61,236 nucleotides of DNA from an uncultured Pseudomonadales bacterium (GCA_905478995.1 CAJQKT010000008.1:1-61236), one strand, 5' to 3'; counted from the stretch's first letter, positions 1 through 12,740 are shown. Notes: generated by a model not told the origin, from the letters alone. Translations and numbers: made by a program.

Positions 1-1469
1 TCGCGCTCATCTTCATAGCGCACAATACTCGCTGTTTTGCCCTGATAACCAATACGGTTTAACTGTATCTGCGCTTGAAGAATATCTCTGGGTGTGGGCA
101 TAGAAAACATAATCAGCCCCACACCGCTAAGATCTATATGCGACCAAAATTCAGGCGCCTCAGCGTCACCGAAAATAACATAGCGTCCGGCTTGCGCATG
201 ATCCGCAACGCGCTGCCTGTCGACATCAATACCACAGACTTTTTGCTGCAAATCATCTTGCAGTGCATCGTATGCCCCAGTGCCCACTCGCCCCATTCCG
301 ATAACTAATGTCGGTGCGTCTTTAGGTTGTGAAAACTGATCTTCAAGCAAAATTCGAGGACTTTCAAAACGCTTGAGCACATCACTTAAACGACCATACA
401 AATAGTGTGACCGTGTATTAAGAATGCTCGAAAAAACGAACGACAGTGACATACTTAACGCCATGATCACCAACCATTCTTTATCTAGTAGTCCCTGCGA
501 AACACTAATTGAACAAACAATTAATCCAAACTCACTATAATTTGCTAGGCTCAGCGAGGCTAAAAAAGCACTGCGTCGACGCAAGCGCAGACCACTCAGC
601 CAGAAAAAAAACAAAACGGCTTTAACCGGTAGCGCAATCGCCATAATAAGAGCCACCCCTAACATATCGATAGTTGGAAGCGCAGTGAAACCAATTGCAA
701 GAAAAAAGGCTATTAAAAATAAGTCTTTAAAGCCCAATAAAGATTTAGCTAACTCCGCAGACTTTTTGTGGGTACTTAACAACACTGCAAAAATTAACGC
801 ACCTAGGTGGGCCTTCAAACCCACCAGCTCAAATAATTGCCCGCCGGCAAAGGCTAGAAAGATACCTGCCAAAGGCAACAATTCGCCATGCCCACAACGC
901 TCCAGCAGGTGATGCAACAGTGGCCGAGCCAGCGGCAACGCCAACAAACACAATGCCCACCATGAAGGATTGAGATCCGAGGCTAGCGAAACAAAAATAA
1001 CGGCCAAAATATCCTGTACGATCAATATTCCTATAGCAACTTGGCCATGTCGCGCGCGCATCTCACCATTATCTTCAAGCACTTTTACAGCGATCACTGT
1101 ACTACTAAAACTTACCGCAAAACCGATAACAGCAGCACTGACTAGGTCGATACCCATAAAATAGCTAAGGCCTAAAAAACCTAAAAACAGAGAATTAATT
1201 ATGGTCAGGCCGGTTATCATGCCCATATGACCCAAGGTCGATGCCCAGACTTCTGGCTTGAACAAGTTTTTTACATTGAGCTTCAAACCGATGGTAAAAA
1301 GCAGTAGTGTGACGCCCAATTCCCCTAACGCCTCTAGTGAGGGGTCTGGTTCGACACCGAGTAGATGCAAGCCAAAGCCAGCCGCCAGATAGCCGACTAA
1401 CGGCGGTAAACTAAGCTGCTTGGCTAAAAAACCAAAGCCAAAGGCAACGAATACCCAAAGATAATCCAT
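1..1469 (-). CDS. CPA2 cation:proton antiporter with TrkA-N domain (KefB/YbaL-like), C-terminus cut off
   Basis: This is a membrane monovalent cation/proton antiporter of the CPA2 (KefB/YbaL) type, expected in the inner membrane for K+ or Na+ efflux and pH balance. Reading starts at the ATG ending at 1469 (MDYLWVFVAFGFGFLAKQ) and stays open to the window edge. It shows many hydrophobic segments over about residues 1-370, then a Rossmann TrkA-N start (VIGMGRVGTG, about residue 390) typical of nucleotide-gated members. About 489 residues are visible and the end lies outside the window. The family is clear, but the transported ion is not. The nearest gene on the same strand is ppc, about 350 bases upstream, so it probably has its own promoter. 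Confidence 0.88.
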   Translation of the reverse strand, partial: MDYLWVFVAFGFGFLAKQLSLPPLVGYLAAGFGLHLLGVEPDPSLEALGELGVTLLLFTIGLKLNVKNLFKPEVWASTLGHMGMITGLTIINSLFLGFLGLSYFMGIDLVSAAVIGFAVSFSSTVIAVKVLEDNGEMRARHGQVAIGILIVQDILAVIFVSLASDLNPSWWALCLLALPLARPLLHHLLERCGHGELLPLAGIFLAFAGGQLFELVGLKAHLGALIFAVLLSTHKKSAELAKSLLGFKDLFLIAFFLAIGFTALPTIDMLGVALIMAIALPVKAVLFFFWLSGLRLRRRSAFLASLSLANYSEFGLIVCSISVSQGLLDKEWLVIMALSMSLSFVFSSILNTRSHYLYGRLSDVLKRFESPRILLEDQFSQPKDAPTLVIGMGRVGTGAYDALQDDLQQKVCGIDVDRQRVADHAQAGRYVIFGDAEAPEFWSHIDLSGVGLIMFSMPTPRDILQAQIQLNRIGYQGKTASIVRYEDER

Positions 1470-1622
1470 AGCGTCTCAATAAAAATTTATTTATGTTATG
1501 CACACTTTATACCTGCCACGATATAGATCAACTAAAAAATGACCCCGCTCATTCTCACCAGCCATAACCATTAATCATTGATATCTTTAATAAGCTCGCG
1601 TGGCAGCTTGCCCTGCAGCAGT

Positions 1623-1820
1623 TCAATTATGAAGGCACGCCGCAACTAAGATTACAGGCAGCACGCCAGCACCTATGAAGCTGCCATCTTTGGGGGCGAT
1701 GTTGGGAAAGGGCAAATATTGAGGCGTGGTAATAAAACTATCTAGAGGGACTTTGTGGGATTCGGTCACTGGAATACCACGAGCGCCTAGCGTCACTCTT
1801 GCGTTAAACGCATTCAGCAA
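1623..1820 (-). CDS. Small unrecognised ORF after ppc, possibly not a real gene
   Basis: A 65-codon reading frame begins at a TTG directly after the ppc stop and ends before the antiporter. I recognise no family. The product has a mildly hydrophobic end (GAGVLPVILVAACLHN), no ribosome binding site is evident, and codon use is not distinctive. In the next frame, just downstream (about 1580-1650), a short peptide ending ELIKDIND looks like the tail of another protein. The stretch could therefore be a frameshifted gene remnant. The rest of the ppc-antiporter gap shows nothing I can name. Confidence 0.15.
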   Translation of the reverse strand: MLNAFNARVTLGARGIPVTESHKVPLDSFITTPQYLPFPNIAPKDGSFIGAGVLPVILVAACLHN

Positions 1821-1822
1821 CC

Positions 1823-4450
1823 TTAACCGGTATTGCGCATACCTGCGGCTATGCCAGCAACAGTAACCATAATTGCTTCCGCCATCAACGCATCTTCGGC
1901 TTGCCTGTTACGCAACAATAACTCGACCTGTAAAATATTGAGTGGATCGGTATAAATATTTCGCAACCCAATAGTCTCCATTGCCCAGGGCTGATTTTCT
2001 AATAGCTCTTCAGAACCGATAAGAGAAAGCACCGTAGTGACATCTTTTGCTAACTGCCCGCGCAACTCATGGCCTATATGCTGATTTTCCTCTGCCACCA
2101 GTCGGCTATCGTAATAAAGCGACAGCGCCATATCAGCCTTGGCAAAAACCATCTCTAGCATGGACAATCGCGTATCAAAAAAAGGCCAATGCTCACGCAT
2201 ACTTTGCAGCAAGTCACCATGACCGGCATCCAACTCACCCTGAATAGCCTGCCCCGCACCCAGCCAGGCCGGCAACATTAAACGGTTTTGACTCCACGCA
2301 AATATCCACGGGATCGCGCGCAAGCTTTTAATACCACCTTTGTTACCCCGCCGCGCTGGTCGCGACCCAATAGGCAAGCGCGAAAGTTCAGGCTCTGGTG
2401 TAGCCTGACGAAAATAGTCAACGAAATTGGGATGACGCTGAACAATATCGCGGTAGTGCTCGCAACTTTTTTGCGATAAGTCGTTCATTACCTGGCGCCA
2501 TTCTTTTTTGGCTTTAGGCGGCTCTAAGAGATTGGCTTGCAAAATAGCGCTGCTATAGAGCGCCAACGTTTTTGTCGCTATAGATGGCTGACCCAGCTTA
2601 GTGCGAATCATTTCGCCTTGCTCGGTGACTCTCAATCCACCTTGCAACGTGCCCGGAGGCTGCGATAGCAACGCCGCATGCGCAGGCGCACCACCTCGCC
2701 CAATAGTGCCGCCACGACCATGAAATAACGTTAAATTGACGTCAAACTCTTCACAAACGGTCAGAATATTTTCTTGCGCACAATACTGACCCCAAGCAGC
2801 AGCCATAACACCAGCATCTTTGGCTGAATCGGAATACCCGATCATCACCATCAGCTGCTGTGCAATATATTGCCGGTACCATGAGTTTTCAAGCAGCTGA
2901 TTCACAACCGCAGGTGCATTGGTTAGATCGTCTAGCGTTTCAAACAGCGGAGCCACCGGCAGTCGCTCAGAACAGCCGCTTTCTTTGAGCAGAAGCTCCA
3001 CAGCCAATACGTCAGAGGGCTGGCTAGCCATTGAGATGACATAAGCACCGAAAGCTGTAGCGGGATGTTCCGCGACCAATGCACACGTAGCTAACAACTC
3101 TTGGCTGTCTTCACTAGGCTGCCAACGACGCGGAATCAAAGGACGATTGCTTTTCAACTCAGCATAGAGAAAAGCCTGACGATCAGCCTCGCTCCAATCT
3201 AAATAATCGCCAAGGCCCAGATGCTGGGTCAACTCTGAAAAGAATGCACTATGCACGCCAGCCTCTTGGCGAATATCGTGACGCACCAAGTGCAAGCCAA
3301 AACAACGCACACGTCGCAACACATCAAGCAGTGCACCATTTGCAATAACCGACATACCACTAGCAATTAACGATTCGTAACAAATCAGCAGTGGCTGCCA
3401 CAAATCATCTAACGTTTCTATAATGCCCTCGTTTGCGGAGGCTTGATGATTTAAACGCTGCTTTAAATTTCGCAACGTTTTCTTCAATCGCAGACGCAGC
3501 TCACGCAGCAACACTCGGTAAGGCTCACGCGCATTATTTGTGAGTGACTCCAATCTAGCATCGCAAGCAGACATCGATAACTCTTCGATTAAACTATTAA
3601 TGTCTCTGTAGTAAAGATCAGCCGCCTGCCAGCGGCTTAAGAGCAAAACCTCACGGGTAACTTTAGCGGTTACATTAGGATTACCATCACGGTCACCACC
3701 CATCCATGAGCTAAACGCCACGGGTGATGCAGTTAAAGGCAATGAGGCCCCGGTTGCTTTACGCAAAGAGCCATCTAACCTTCTCAAATAATTGGGCACT
3801 GCGATCCACAGCGAATTTTCTACTACTGCAAAGCCACCTTTGGCCTCGGCGATGGGCGTAGGGCGCTGCTCTCGAAATTCTTGGCTATACCAGATTTGAC
3901 TAACTAACTCTTTAAGACGCGTACGAATACTAATTTCTTCACGCTCAGTTCGACCCTGTAATTCTAATTGACCCAGTAAATCATTAATTGCATCATATTT
4001 ATGCATCAGCGTGCGACGCACAACTTCGGTGGGGTGCGCAGTAAGTACCAGTTCAATACGAAGAGAATCGACCGCGCCATTAAGTTGCTGTTGAGAGACG
4101 CCGCTTTCCACTAATTGGGTGAAAACAGTGTCTAATGTGTTCGTTGCCGAAAACTCATCATCCATTTGGCGCGACACCGCATGGTGCTGCTCAGCAATAT
4201 TAGCAAGATTAAGAAATTGAGTGAAAGCGCGCGCCACGGGCAACAGCTGGCCTTTATCCAGCGTGTTGAGCAGCTCTTGCAAACTCCGATGGTCACGCTC
4301 ACTGCCATCGTGAGCCGATTTAGAGAGTTGGCGAATATTTTCAACGTTGTCAAAAAATGGCTGGCCCTCAGCCTCGGCAATAACTTCACCCAAAAGACGC
4401 CCCAGCAAACTGACATTGCGACGCAAGGAAAGATATTTATCACTACTCAT
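1823..4450 (-). CDS. ppc: Phosphoenolpyruvate carboxylase
   Basis: This cytosolic enzyme makes oxaloacetate from phosphoenolpyruvate and bicarbonate, refilling the citric acid cycle. The protein has 875 residues, near the E. coli length (883). It carries the family's catalytic segments: LVLTAHPTE with the first histidine, SWMGGDRDGNPNVT, MIGYSDSAKDAG, LFHGRGGTIGRGGAP with the second histidine, and the conserved C-terminus GIAAGMRNTG. The ATG ending at 4450 is preferred because MSSDKYLSLRRNVSLLG aligns with the usual N-terminus. Upstream in-frame starts (ATG 4483, TTG 4489) would add 11-13 odd residues. No strong Shine-Dalgarno is visible at any of them. It lies 114 bases downstream of the GAPDH gene on the same strand. 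Confidence 0.97.
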   Translation of the reverse strand: MSSDKYLSLRRNVSLLGRLLGEVIAEAEGQPFFDNVENIRQLSKSAHDGSERDHRSLQELLNTLDKGQLLPVARAFTQFLNLANIAEQHHAVSRQMDDEFSATNTLDTVFTQLVESGVSQQQLNGAVDSLRIELVLTAHPTEVVRRTLMHKYDAINDLLGQLELQGRTEREEISIRTRLKELVSQIWYSQEFREQRPTPIAEAKGGFAVVENSLWIAVPNYLRRLDGSLRKATGASLPLTASPVAFSSWMGGDRDGNPNVTAKVTREVLLLSRWQAADLYYRDINSLIEELSMSACDARLESLTNNAREPYRVLLRELRLRLKKTLRNLKQRLNHQASANEGIIETLDDLWQPLLICYESLIASGMSVIANGALLDVLRRVRCFGLHLVRHDIRQEAGVHSAFFSELTQHLGLGDYLDWSEADRQAFLYAELKSNRPLIPRRWQPSEDSQELLATCALVAEHPATAFGAYVISMASQPSDVLAVELLLKESGCSERLPVAPLFETLDDLTNAPAVVNQLLENSWYRQYIAQQLMVMIGYSDSAKDAGVMAAAWGQYCAQENILTVCEEFDVNLTLFHGRGGTIGRGGAPAHAALLSQPPGTLQGGLRVTEQGEMIRTKLGQPSIATKTLALYSSAILQANLLEPPKAKKEWRQVMNDLSQKSCEHYRDIVQRHPNFVDYFRQATPEPELSRLPIGSRPARRGNKGGIKSLRAIPWIFAWSQNRLMLPAWLGAGQAIQGELDAGHGDLLQSMREHWPFFDTRLSMLEMVFAKADMALSLYYDSRLVAEENQHIGHELRGQLAKDVTTVLSLIGSEELLENQPWAMETIGLRNIYTDPLNILQVELLLRNRQAEDALMAEAIMVTVAGIAAGMRNTG

Positions 4451-4564
4451 ATCAAAGTCTACACAGTGTGGGAGGGAACCCATGGACAACAGTAAAGATT
4501 GGCAAACAAACCCGCTTAAGCAGCCTACGAAAAAATTGAACGTCTCGCAGGCTACCTAGTTACT

Positions 4565-5566
4565 CTACGACCATTGGGCAAGCTTCTGCAGCAGATCACA
4601 CACTCGGCTCGAATAGCCCCATTCGTTATCATACCAATTAAGCACTCGAACATAATGCCCGCCGGTCACGCCCGTAAAGCCCGAGTCATAAATTGATGAA
4701 TGCGAATTACCAATAATGTCTGAAGACACAATAGGCTTGTCAGTAAACTGCAAGATTCCACGCATTGCTTCAGTTTCAGAAGCCGCTCGCACTACGTCGT
4801 GCACATCCTGATAGCTAACGTTTTTAGCGAGCTTTGCAAACAAATCAACGACCGATCCGTCCGGTACGGGGACGCGCGCCGCAATGCCGTGTAACTTACC
4901 TTGCAAGTCTGGCAACACTTCACCGACAGCTTTAGCAGCGCCCGTTGAAGTGGGGATGATATTTTCTGCAGCCGCCCTACTTCTGCGCCAATCCGAATGT
5001 GGCACGTCGGCCAGGCGCTGATCGTTGGTATAAGCGTGCACCGTGTTAATCACACCCTCTTTTATGCCAAAGGCCTCATGCAAAACTTTGGCCATTGGCG
5101 CTAAACAGTTGGTTGTGCAGCTCGCATTGGATATGACCTTATGTTCGGGCAACAAGCCGGCGTCATTCACGCCGAGTACCACCGTATAGTCAATCGGCTC
5201 AGCTGCAGGAACTGTCAGGATAACCCGCTTAGCGCCAGCGCTGATGTGCTGCTGTAATTGGGCCATTTTGCGGAAAACACCCGTAGACTCCACAACAGCA
5301 TCGACACCCATATCAGCCCAAGGTAAGTCAGCTGGATTTTTTTCGTTAAGCAATTTAACGCGACTATTAGGCGTAATAAAATGACCATCTTGCAAGGTCA
5401 AGCTTTTGCCAAAACCGCCCATAACCGTATCGTAACTCAATAAATAACGTAAAGCGTCTGGATCAAAAAGGTCATTAATAGCAACGACATCGATACCATC
5501 TATGTCATCAAGTATTCTGAAGACCGCGCGACCAATTCGTCCGAATCCGTTTATAGCAACTTTCAT
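4565..5566 (-). CDS. Type I glyceraldehyde-3-phosphate dehydrogenase (GapB/Epd-like)
   Basis: This NAD(P)-dependent enzyme of central carbon metabolism has 333 residues. The N-terminal nucleotide fold is GFGRIGRAVFRIL. The active-site motif SNASCTTNC places the catalytic cysteine at residue 150, and the paired histidine is His177 (TVHAYTNDQ). The C-terminus has the canonical WYDNEWGYSSR. The VHAYTNDQ form and the genomic setting fit the GapB/Gap2-like branch, so it may work in gluconeogenesis or act on erythrose 4-phosphate. Substrate cannot be settled from sequence. The start overlaps the upstream gene's stop (TAATG) and is preceded by the strong site GGGGAGG, so the two genes should be translationally coupled. 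Confidence 0.93.
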   Translation of the reverse strand: MKVAINGFGRIGRAVFRILDDIDGIDVVAINDLFDPDALRYLLSYDTVMGGFGKSLTLQDGHFITPNSRVKLLNEKNPADLPWADMGVDAVVESTGVFRKMAQLQQHISAGAKRVILTVPAAEPIDYTVVLGVNDAGLLPEHKVISNASCTTNCLAPMAKVLHEAFGIKEGVINTVHAYTNDQRLADVPHSDWRRSRAAAENIIPTSTGAAKAVGEVLPDLQGKLHGIAARVPVPDGSVVDLFAKLAKNVSYQDVHDVVRAASETEAMRGILQFTDKPIVSSDIIGNSHSSIYDSGFTGVTGGHYVRVLNWYDNEWGYSSRVCDLLQKLAQWS

Positions 5567-6588
5567 TACGCGACCTCCCCTTTACTTTCCAGTGTTGAAT
5601 ACAGGCGCACAACATCAAGCAGGCGCGCTGCGTGGCCAATATTTTCATACCAACTCAGCGTCTTAATCGTTTGAGTACCGGCTTTGACCGTGCCCTTAGT
5701 ATCAAAAAGCAGCGATAACGAGCTGCCAATAACATCGGATGACACGATAGGATCGTCGGTAAAACCAACAATGCCAGGATAATCTTCAGCTGCGGAACGC
5801 ATCGCGTCGTTGACATCCTCAATCCCAACCTTGGCATCCTTCATGACAATATTCGTGTCGAGTAGGCAGCCCTCATGAATAGGAACGTTTAGCACATAGG
5901 TTAATACCTTGTCGCTCATCTCAGGCAAAATTTCATGCAGCCACAAATGGGCCTCGTGGGTGTTAGGGATGATATTCTCAGCCGCCGATCGGCTGCGCCT
6001 AAAATCACTGCCCGCGTAATCTTGTAGCGCTTGATCACTGGTGTAAGCATGCACACTGGTCATGCTGGCGCATTCAATTTCAAAACGGCTAGAAAGAATT
6101 TTGAGTAACAGGCACAGCGCGCTTGAAGTGGCCGAACCCGCCGAAATCATGCGATCAGAAACCATAGCCGCTTGATCATTGACGCCTGGCACAATAATGC
6201 GATCAATCGAATCAACCGGTAGTGAGCGCAAAATAACGCGTGGCGCGCCATTGTCTAGATGCGCTTGCATGTCGCGAGCTTCACGGTATTTGCCCGTGGC
6301 ATCGATAACAACGTCAACACCATAGATATCCCAAGGCATAGCCTCTGGGCGATCTATATGAATTAAACGCGACTTAAACCGAGGATTGACTAAAAAATTG
6401 CCTTCAAGCGTGTGCCGCTCGCTTTCTTTAATTTCGGAACACAGCAAATAATGTAAAATCTTAGGCGCACCGATATCGGCAATCGCAACGATTTCTATGT
6501 CATCACTGCGTGATGCAAGTTCATATAACTGTCGGCCAGTTTGACCAAAGCCCATCAGGCCCACCCGAATTGGTTGGCTGTTTGCCAC
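5566..6588 (-). CDS. GAPDH homologue lacking the catalytic cysteine (predicted pseudoenzyme)
   Basis: This 340-residue protein has the full GAPDH fold but a damaged active site. Where the partner has SNASCTTNC, this one reads SAGSATSSA, so the nucleophilic cysteine is alanine (residue 153). The histidine of VHAYTSDQ (residue 180) is kept. GFGRIGR is GFGQTGR, the TGAAKAVG substrate loop is THEAHLWL, and WYDNEWGYS is WYENIGHAA. The GTG start at 6588 is chosen because AGAGGTGA sits four bases before it; an upstream ATG (6624) has no such site. It is the first gene of a two-gene unit with the intact GAPDH. I infer a regulatory subunit, a scaffold or a different chemistry, not phosphorylating GAPDH activity. 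Length and reading frame are intact, so it does not look like a decaying gene. Confidence 0.85.
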   Translation of the reverse strand: MANSQPIRVGLMGFGQTGRQLYELASRSDDIEIVAIADIGAPKILHYLLCSEIKESERHTLEGNFLVNPRFKSRLIHIDRPEAMPWDIYGVDVVIDATGKYREARDMQAHLDNGAPRVILRSLPVDSIDRIIVPGVNDQAAMVSDRMISAGSATSSALCLLLKILSSRFEIECASMTSVHAYTSDQALQDYAGSDFRRSRSAAENIIPNTHEAHLWLHEILPEMSDKVLTYVLNVPIHEGCLLDTNIVMKDAKVGIEDVNDAMRSAAEDYPGIVGFTDDPIVSSDVIGSSLSLLFDTKGTVKAGTQTIKTLSWYENIGHAARLLDVVRLYSTLESKGEVA

Positions 6589-7268
6589 AATATCACCTCT
6601 TTTTTCGTTTAAATCATCACGCAACTGCGATATTTATGCGTGCTGTAACCGCTTATTCAGCGGGCTTGTAAAAATCTGACCGCGATGGCAGCCGCATTTT
6701 CGACGGATGCTTCGCTGTCCAGCGCGCCGGCATGAAAGCAATGCAATGGCCAACGCACAAGCACCTGAAAATATACTGGGTGTTAAAAACACATCGCCGC
6801 GGCACTACAAAAACTGCTAGCGCACTTCTGCATGTACATTTAAAAATTTAACTGTGTATGTTGTGTCACAAGCTGAGTCAAAAGGCGTCTGGACGCCGCG
6901 CAAAGTGACCGCAGGCTGGCCATTCAACGCTCTCACTTTTTTCTCAAAGAACAGCGTGATGACTCAGCAATTTTTCCTCGAAGGCGCTTCCATTTGAGGA
7001 TGCCAATTCTACTCTATTGTGACGATCAAAAGCGGTGACACCTGAGTGCCCTCTATCGCATTTTTAGGACGCAATAGCGGTTCGATGCACTTGCATCCAA
7101 TAATGTCTGCGTTTTTAACAATGGGCGCATGAATCAACAGCCATACTCACTCTTGCAAACATCACGCATTACATCGCTTTTCTTTCAATTTTAACGGCTC
7201 AGCGAAAAAAATGCTCACTTACTCTGTATCAAAACGTGGCTAAAACCTTATCATTTACACCACGCACA
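6589..7268. other. 680-base gene-free region between the GAPDH pair and pgm
   Basis: No convincing reading frame is present on either strand. The region should hold the promoter and leader for the GAPDH pair and the 3' end of the pgm transcript. It contains the nested inverted-repeat element listed at 6872-6968 and a short hairpin (CCGCT/AGCGG, about 6649-6663). A weak dyad lies near 7053-7077. I found no obvious intrinsic terminator for pgm. Confidence 0.5.
6872..6968. ncRNA. Candidate structured RNA or leader: nested inverted repeats
   Basis: GCTGAGTCA (6872-6880) and TGACTCAGC (6960-6968) are perfect complements closing a 79-base interior. Inside are a tight hairpin GGCGT-CTGG-ACGCC (6884-6897) and a second stem AAAGTGA (6902-6908) with TCACTTT (6933-6939). 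Together they would form a three-way-junction fold. On the plus strand the closing arm is followed by AATTTTT, as at an intrinsic terminator. On the minus strand it would sit about 280-380 bases upstream of the GAPDH pair, as a leader element. It matches no riboswitch class I can name, and the strand is undecided. Confidence 0.35.
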
Positions 7269-9312
<2,044 letters not shown>

Positions 9313-10440
9313 ATGAAAATAAAAGCAGCCATACTCAATGAAATAGGCGCCCAAGCACCCTACATTGATTCCAAACCACTGCGCATTGAAGAAATCGAAT
9401 TGCAGCCTCCCGCAGCGGGTGAAGTGCTAGTCAAAATCGCAGCGGCCGGCCTTTGTCACTCAGATCTTTCGGTTATTGATGGCAACAGGGCACGCCCAAC
9501 GCCCATGGTGCTTGGCCATGAAGCCTCCGGCATCGTAGAAGCCCTCGGGCCGTATGTGAATGACTTGCAAGTGGGCGATCACGTCGTTATGGTTTTTGTA
9601 CCTAGCTGCGGCCACTGCTTGCCGTGCTGTGAAGGCCGACCGGCACTATGCGAGCCAGGCGCAGAAGCCAACACCGCAGGCACACTGATTTCTGGCGAGC
9701 GCCGCCTATTACGCAATCAACAAAGCCTACACCATCACCTGGGTGTTTCAGCATTTGCAGAATATGCCACCGTATCGCGCAACTCTCTGATTAAAATTGA
9801 TAAAGACTTACCCCTAGATCAAGCAGCCTTATTTGGCTGCGCAGTGCTCACGGGTGTGGGCGCTGTAGTTAATACAGCTAAAATAGAGCCCGGTTCCACG
9901 GTGGCGGTGGTTGGCTTGGGCGGCGTGGGCTTGGCCTCTTTACTAGGCGCCAAAATGGCCGGTGCTAGTCGCATTGTTGCTGTCGACCTAGACGATACTA
10001 AATTAGCCCTGGCCAAAAAACTGGGCGCAACCGATTGTTACAACGCTAGGTCGCCCGACTGCGTGGCCGAAATTCGTGAGGCCACGCAGGGCGGCCTTAA
10101 TTATGCGTTTGAATTAGCCGGAGCCATTCCGGCATTTGAAACGGCCTACAATATCACTCGGCGCGGCGGCACGACGGTTACTGCAGGCCTACCTCATCCT
10201 GACAAAACTATGGCGCTAGCGCCAACTCGATTAGTGGCCGAAGAGCGCACCATCAAAGGTAGCTATATAGGAACGAGCGTGCCGGTGCGCGATCTGCCGC
10301 GATACATTTCGATGTTCCGGCAAGGTAAGCTAGCAGTCGACAAATTGTTAACTGGTCGCCTCAAATTTGAAGATATCAATGAAGGCTTTGATCAAATGGC
10401 ACAAGGTAAAGCCGTTAGACAGGTGATCACCTTCGATTAA
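9313..10440 (+). CDS. Zinc-dependent medium-chain alcohol dehydrogenase
   Basis: This is a cytosolic NAD(P)-dependent oxidoreductase of the zinc MDR family, 375 residues long. Catalytic zinc ligands are visible in GLCHSD (cysteine), LGHEASG (histidine-glutamate) and FGCAVLTGVGAV (cysteine). A four-cysteine structural-zinc lobe is present (CGHCLPCCEGRPALC). The cofactor fold is VGLGGVGLASLLGAK, and the aspartate in VAVDLD suggests NAD preference. The layout is closest to class III-like and aryl- or aliphatic-alcohol dehydrogenases. The substrate is unknown: the glutathione-dependent formaldehyde dehydrogenase signature is not evident. It is followed after 61 bases by the mtfA-like gene on the same strand. 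Confidence 0.88.
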   Translation: MKIKAAILNEIGAQAPYIDSKPLRIEEIELQPPAAGEVLVKIAAAGLCHSDLSVIDGNRARPTPMVLGHEASGIVEALGPYVNDLQVGDHVVMVFVPSCGHCLPCCEGRPALCEPGAEANTAGTLISGERRLLRNQQSLHHHLGVSAFAEYATVSRNSLIKIDKDLPLDQAALFGCAVLTGVGAVVNTAKIEPGSTVAVVGLGGVGLASLLGAKMAGASRIVAVDLDDTKLALAKKLGATDCYNARSPDCVAEIREATQGGLNYAFELAGAIPAFETAYNITRRGGTTVTAGLPHPDKTMALAPTRLVAEERTIKGSYIGTSVPVRDLPRYISMFRQGKLAVDKLLTGRLKFEDINEGFDQMAQGKAVRQVITFD

Positions 10441-10501
10441 GCACTCAATCTATTAATATTTAAGCAGTTTTTTACGTGCAACAATAATAGGTAGCAAGCC
10501 C

Positions 10502-11329
10502 ATGTCCCTAGCTGTTTATAGTGTAATGGTTGCCGTCGCCTTGATCGGCTATGTACTGTGGCGACAGTTGCGCAAAGTATGGCTGCAACGACGGCGCGCG
10601 CATCTATATGCCAGCCCCTTTAACGCAAATTGGCAAGCCATTCTCGAGCAACATGTTGCGCTGTACTCACGCCTCCCAGCCGCACTACGAGACAAACTAC
10701 ATGGACATATCAATTATTTTTTAGCCGATAAACAATTGATTGGGCGCAACGGACAAGTCATCACTGATGAGATAAAACTGATTGTCGCAGCCAACGCTTG
10801 CTTACTAGTCATACATCGTAATGATGCGATTTTTCCTGGATTTAAAACGGTCCTCATCTACCCAGACACCTATGTTGCTAAGCAGGTTTCAATCGAGAGC
10901 GGCGTCACGGTCAGCAAAAACAGCGTTCGGGCGGGCGAGTCATGGCACGGCGGCCCTATTGTCTTATCTTGGAGTGATGTGATGCGCGGCTCACTCGATG
11001 GCGAGGATGGGCATAATGTTGTACTGCATGAATTTGCACACAAGCTGGATGAAGAAAACCTCACCACCAATGGCATGCCCATACTACGCAACCGCGATCA
11101 GTATGCCAGCTGGGTTGAAGTATTGAACAAAGAATATGAAGCGTTTTTAAGCCGGGTAGACCGCAAAAAGAATAAAGTAATTGACGAATACGGCGCAGTG
11201 TCGCCGCCAGAATTCTTTGCTGTAGCCACAGAATCTTTTTTTGAGAAAGGGCCCGCCATGGCCGCGCGCCTACCTGGTTTGTATAAGCAATTGCAGGACT
11301 ACTACCGCGTTGATCCAGCTAGCTGGTAG
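10502..11329 (+). CDS. mtfA: MtfA family zinc peptidase
   Basis: This 275-residue protein begins with one membrane-spanning segment (VMVAVALIGYVLW), followed by the MtfA/YeeI domain. The zinc-binding HEFAHKLD sits near residue 180, and the downstream glutamate-containing segment FFAVATESFFEKGPAM is conserved. In E. coli MtfA is a soluble aminopeptidase that binds the glucose regulator Mlc (DgsA). Here the N-terminal anchor suggests a membrane-tethered form, as in many other proteobacteria, and the link to Mlc is unproven. It runs with the alcohol dehydrogenase gene and converges on purA. Confidence 0.85.
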   Translation: MSLAVYSVMVAVALIGYVLWRQLRKVWLQRRRAHLYASPFNANWQAILEQHVALYSRLPAALRDKLHGHINYFLADKQLIGRNGQVITDEIKLIVAANACLLVIHRNDAIFPGFKTVLIYPDTYVAKQVSIESGVTVSKNSVRAGESWHGGPIVLSWSDVMRGSLDGEDGHNVVLHEFAHKLDEENLTTNGMPILRNRDQYASWVEVLNKEYEAFLSRVDRKKNKVIDEYGAVSPPEFFAVATESFFEKGPAMAARLPGLYKQLQDYYRVDPASW

Positions 11330-11408
11330 CGCTGCCAACTCGGCAAAAATAGGGCTACTTTACATTCTGAAACGCCTTGCCAAAAAACCAGCGCACTGCT
11401 TATAAAAA

Positions 11409-12740
<1,332 letters not shown>

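Noticed and set aside
4505-4560. Hairpin between the GAPDH gene and ppc considered as a terminator
   Set aside because: The arms (TAGCCTGCGA/TCGTAGGCT) pair with one wobble, but the T-run is in the loop and none follows the stem.
6872-6968. 6S RNA as an identity for the nested-hairpin element
   Set aside because: A short CAGCCTGCGG match on the minus strand recalls 6S RNA, but length and the long single-bubble hairpin shape do not fit.
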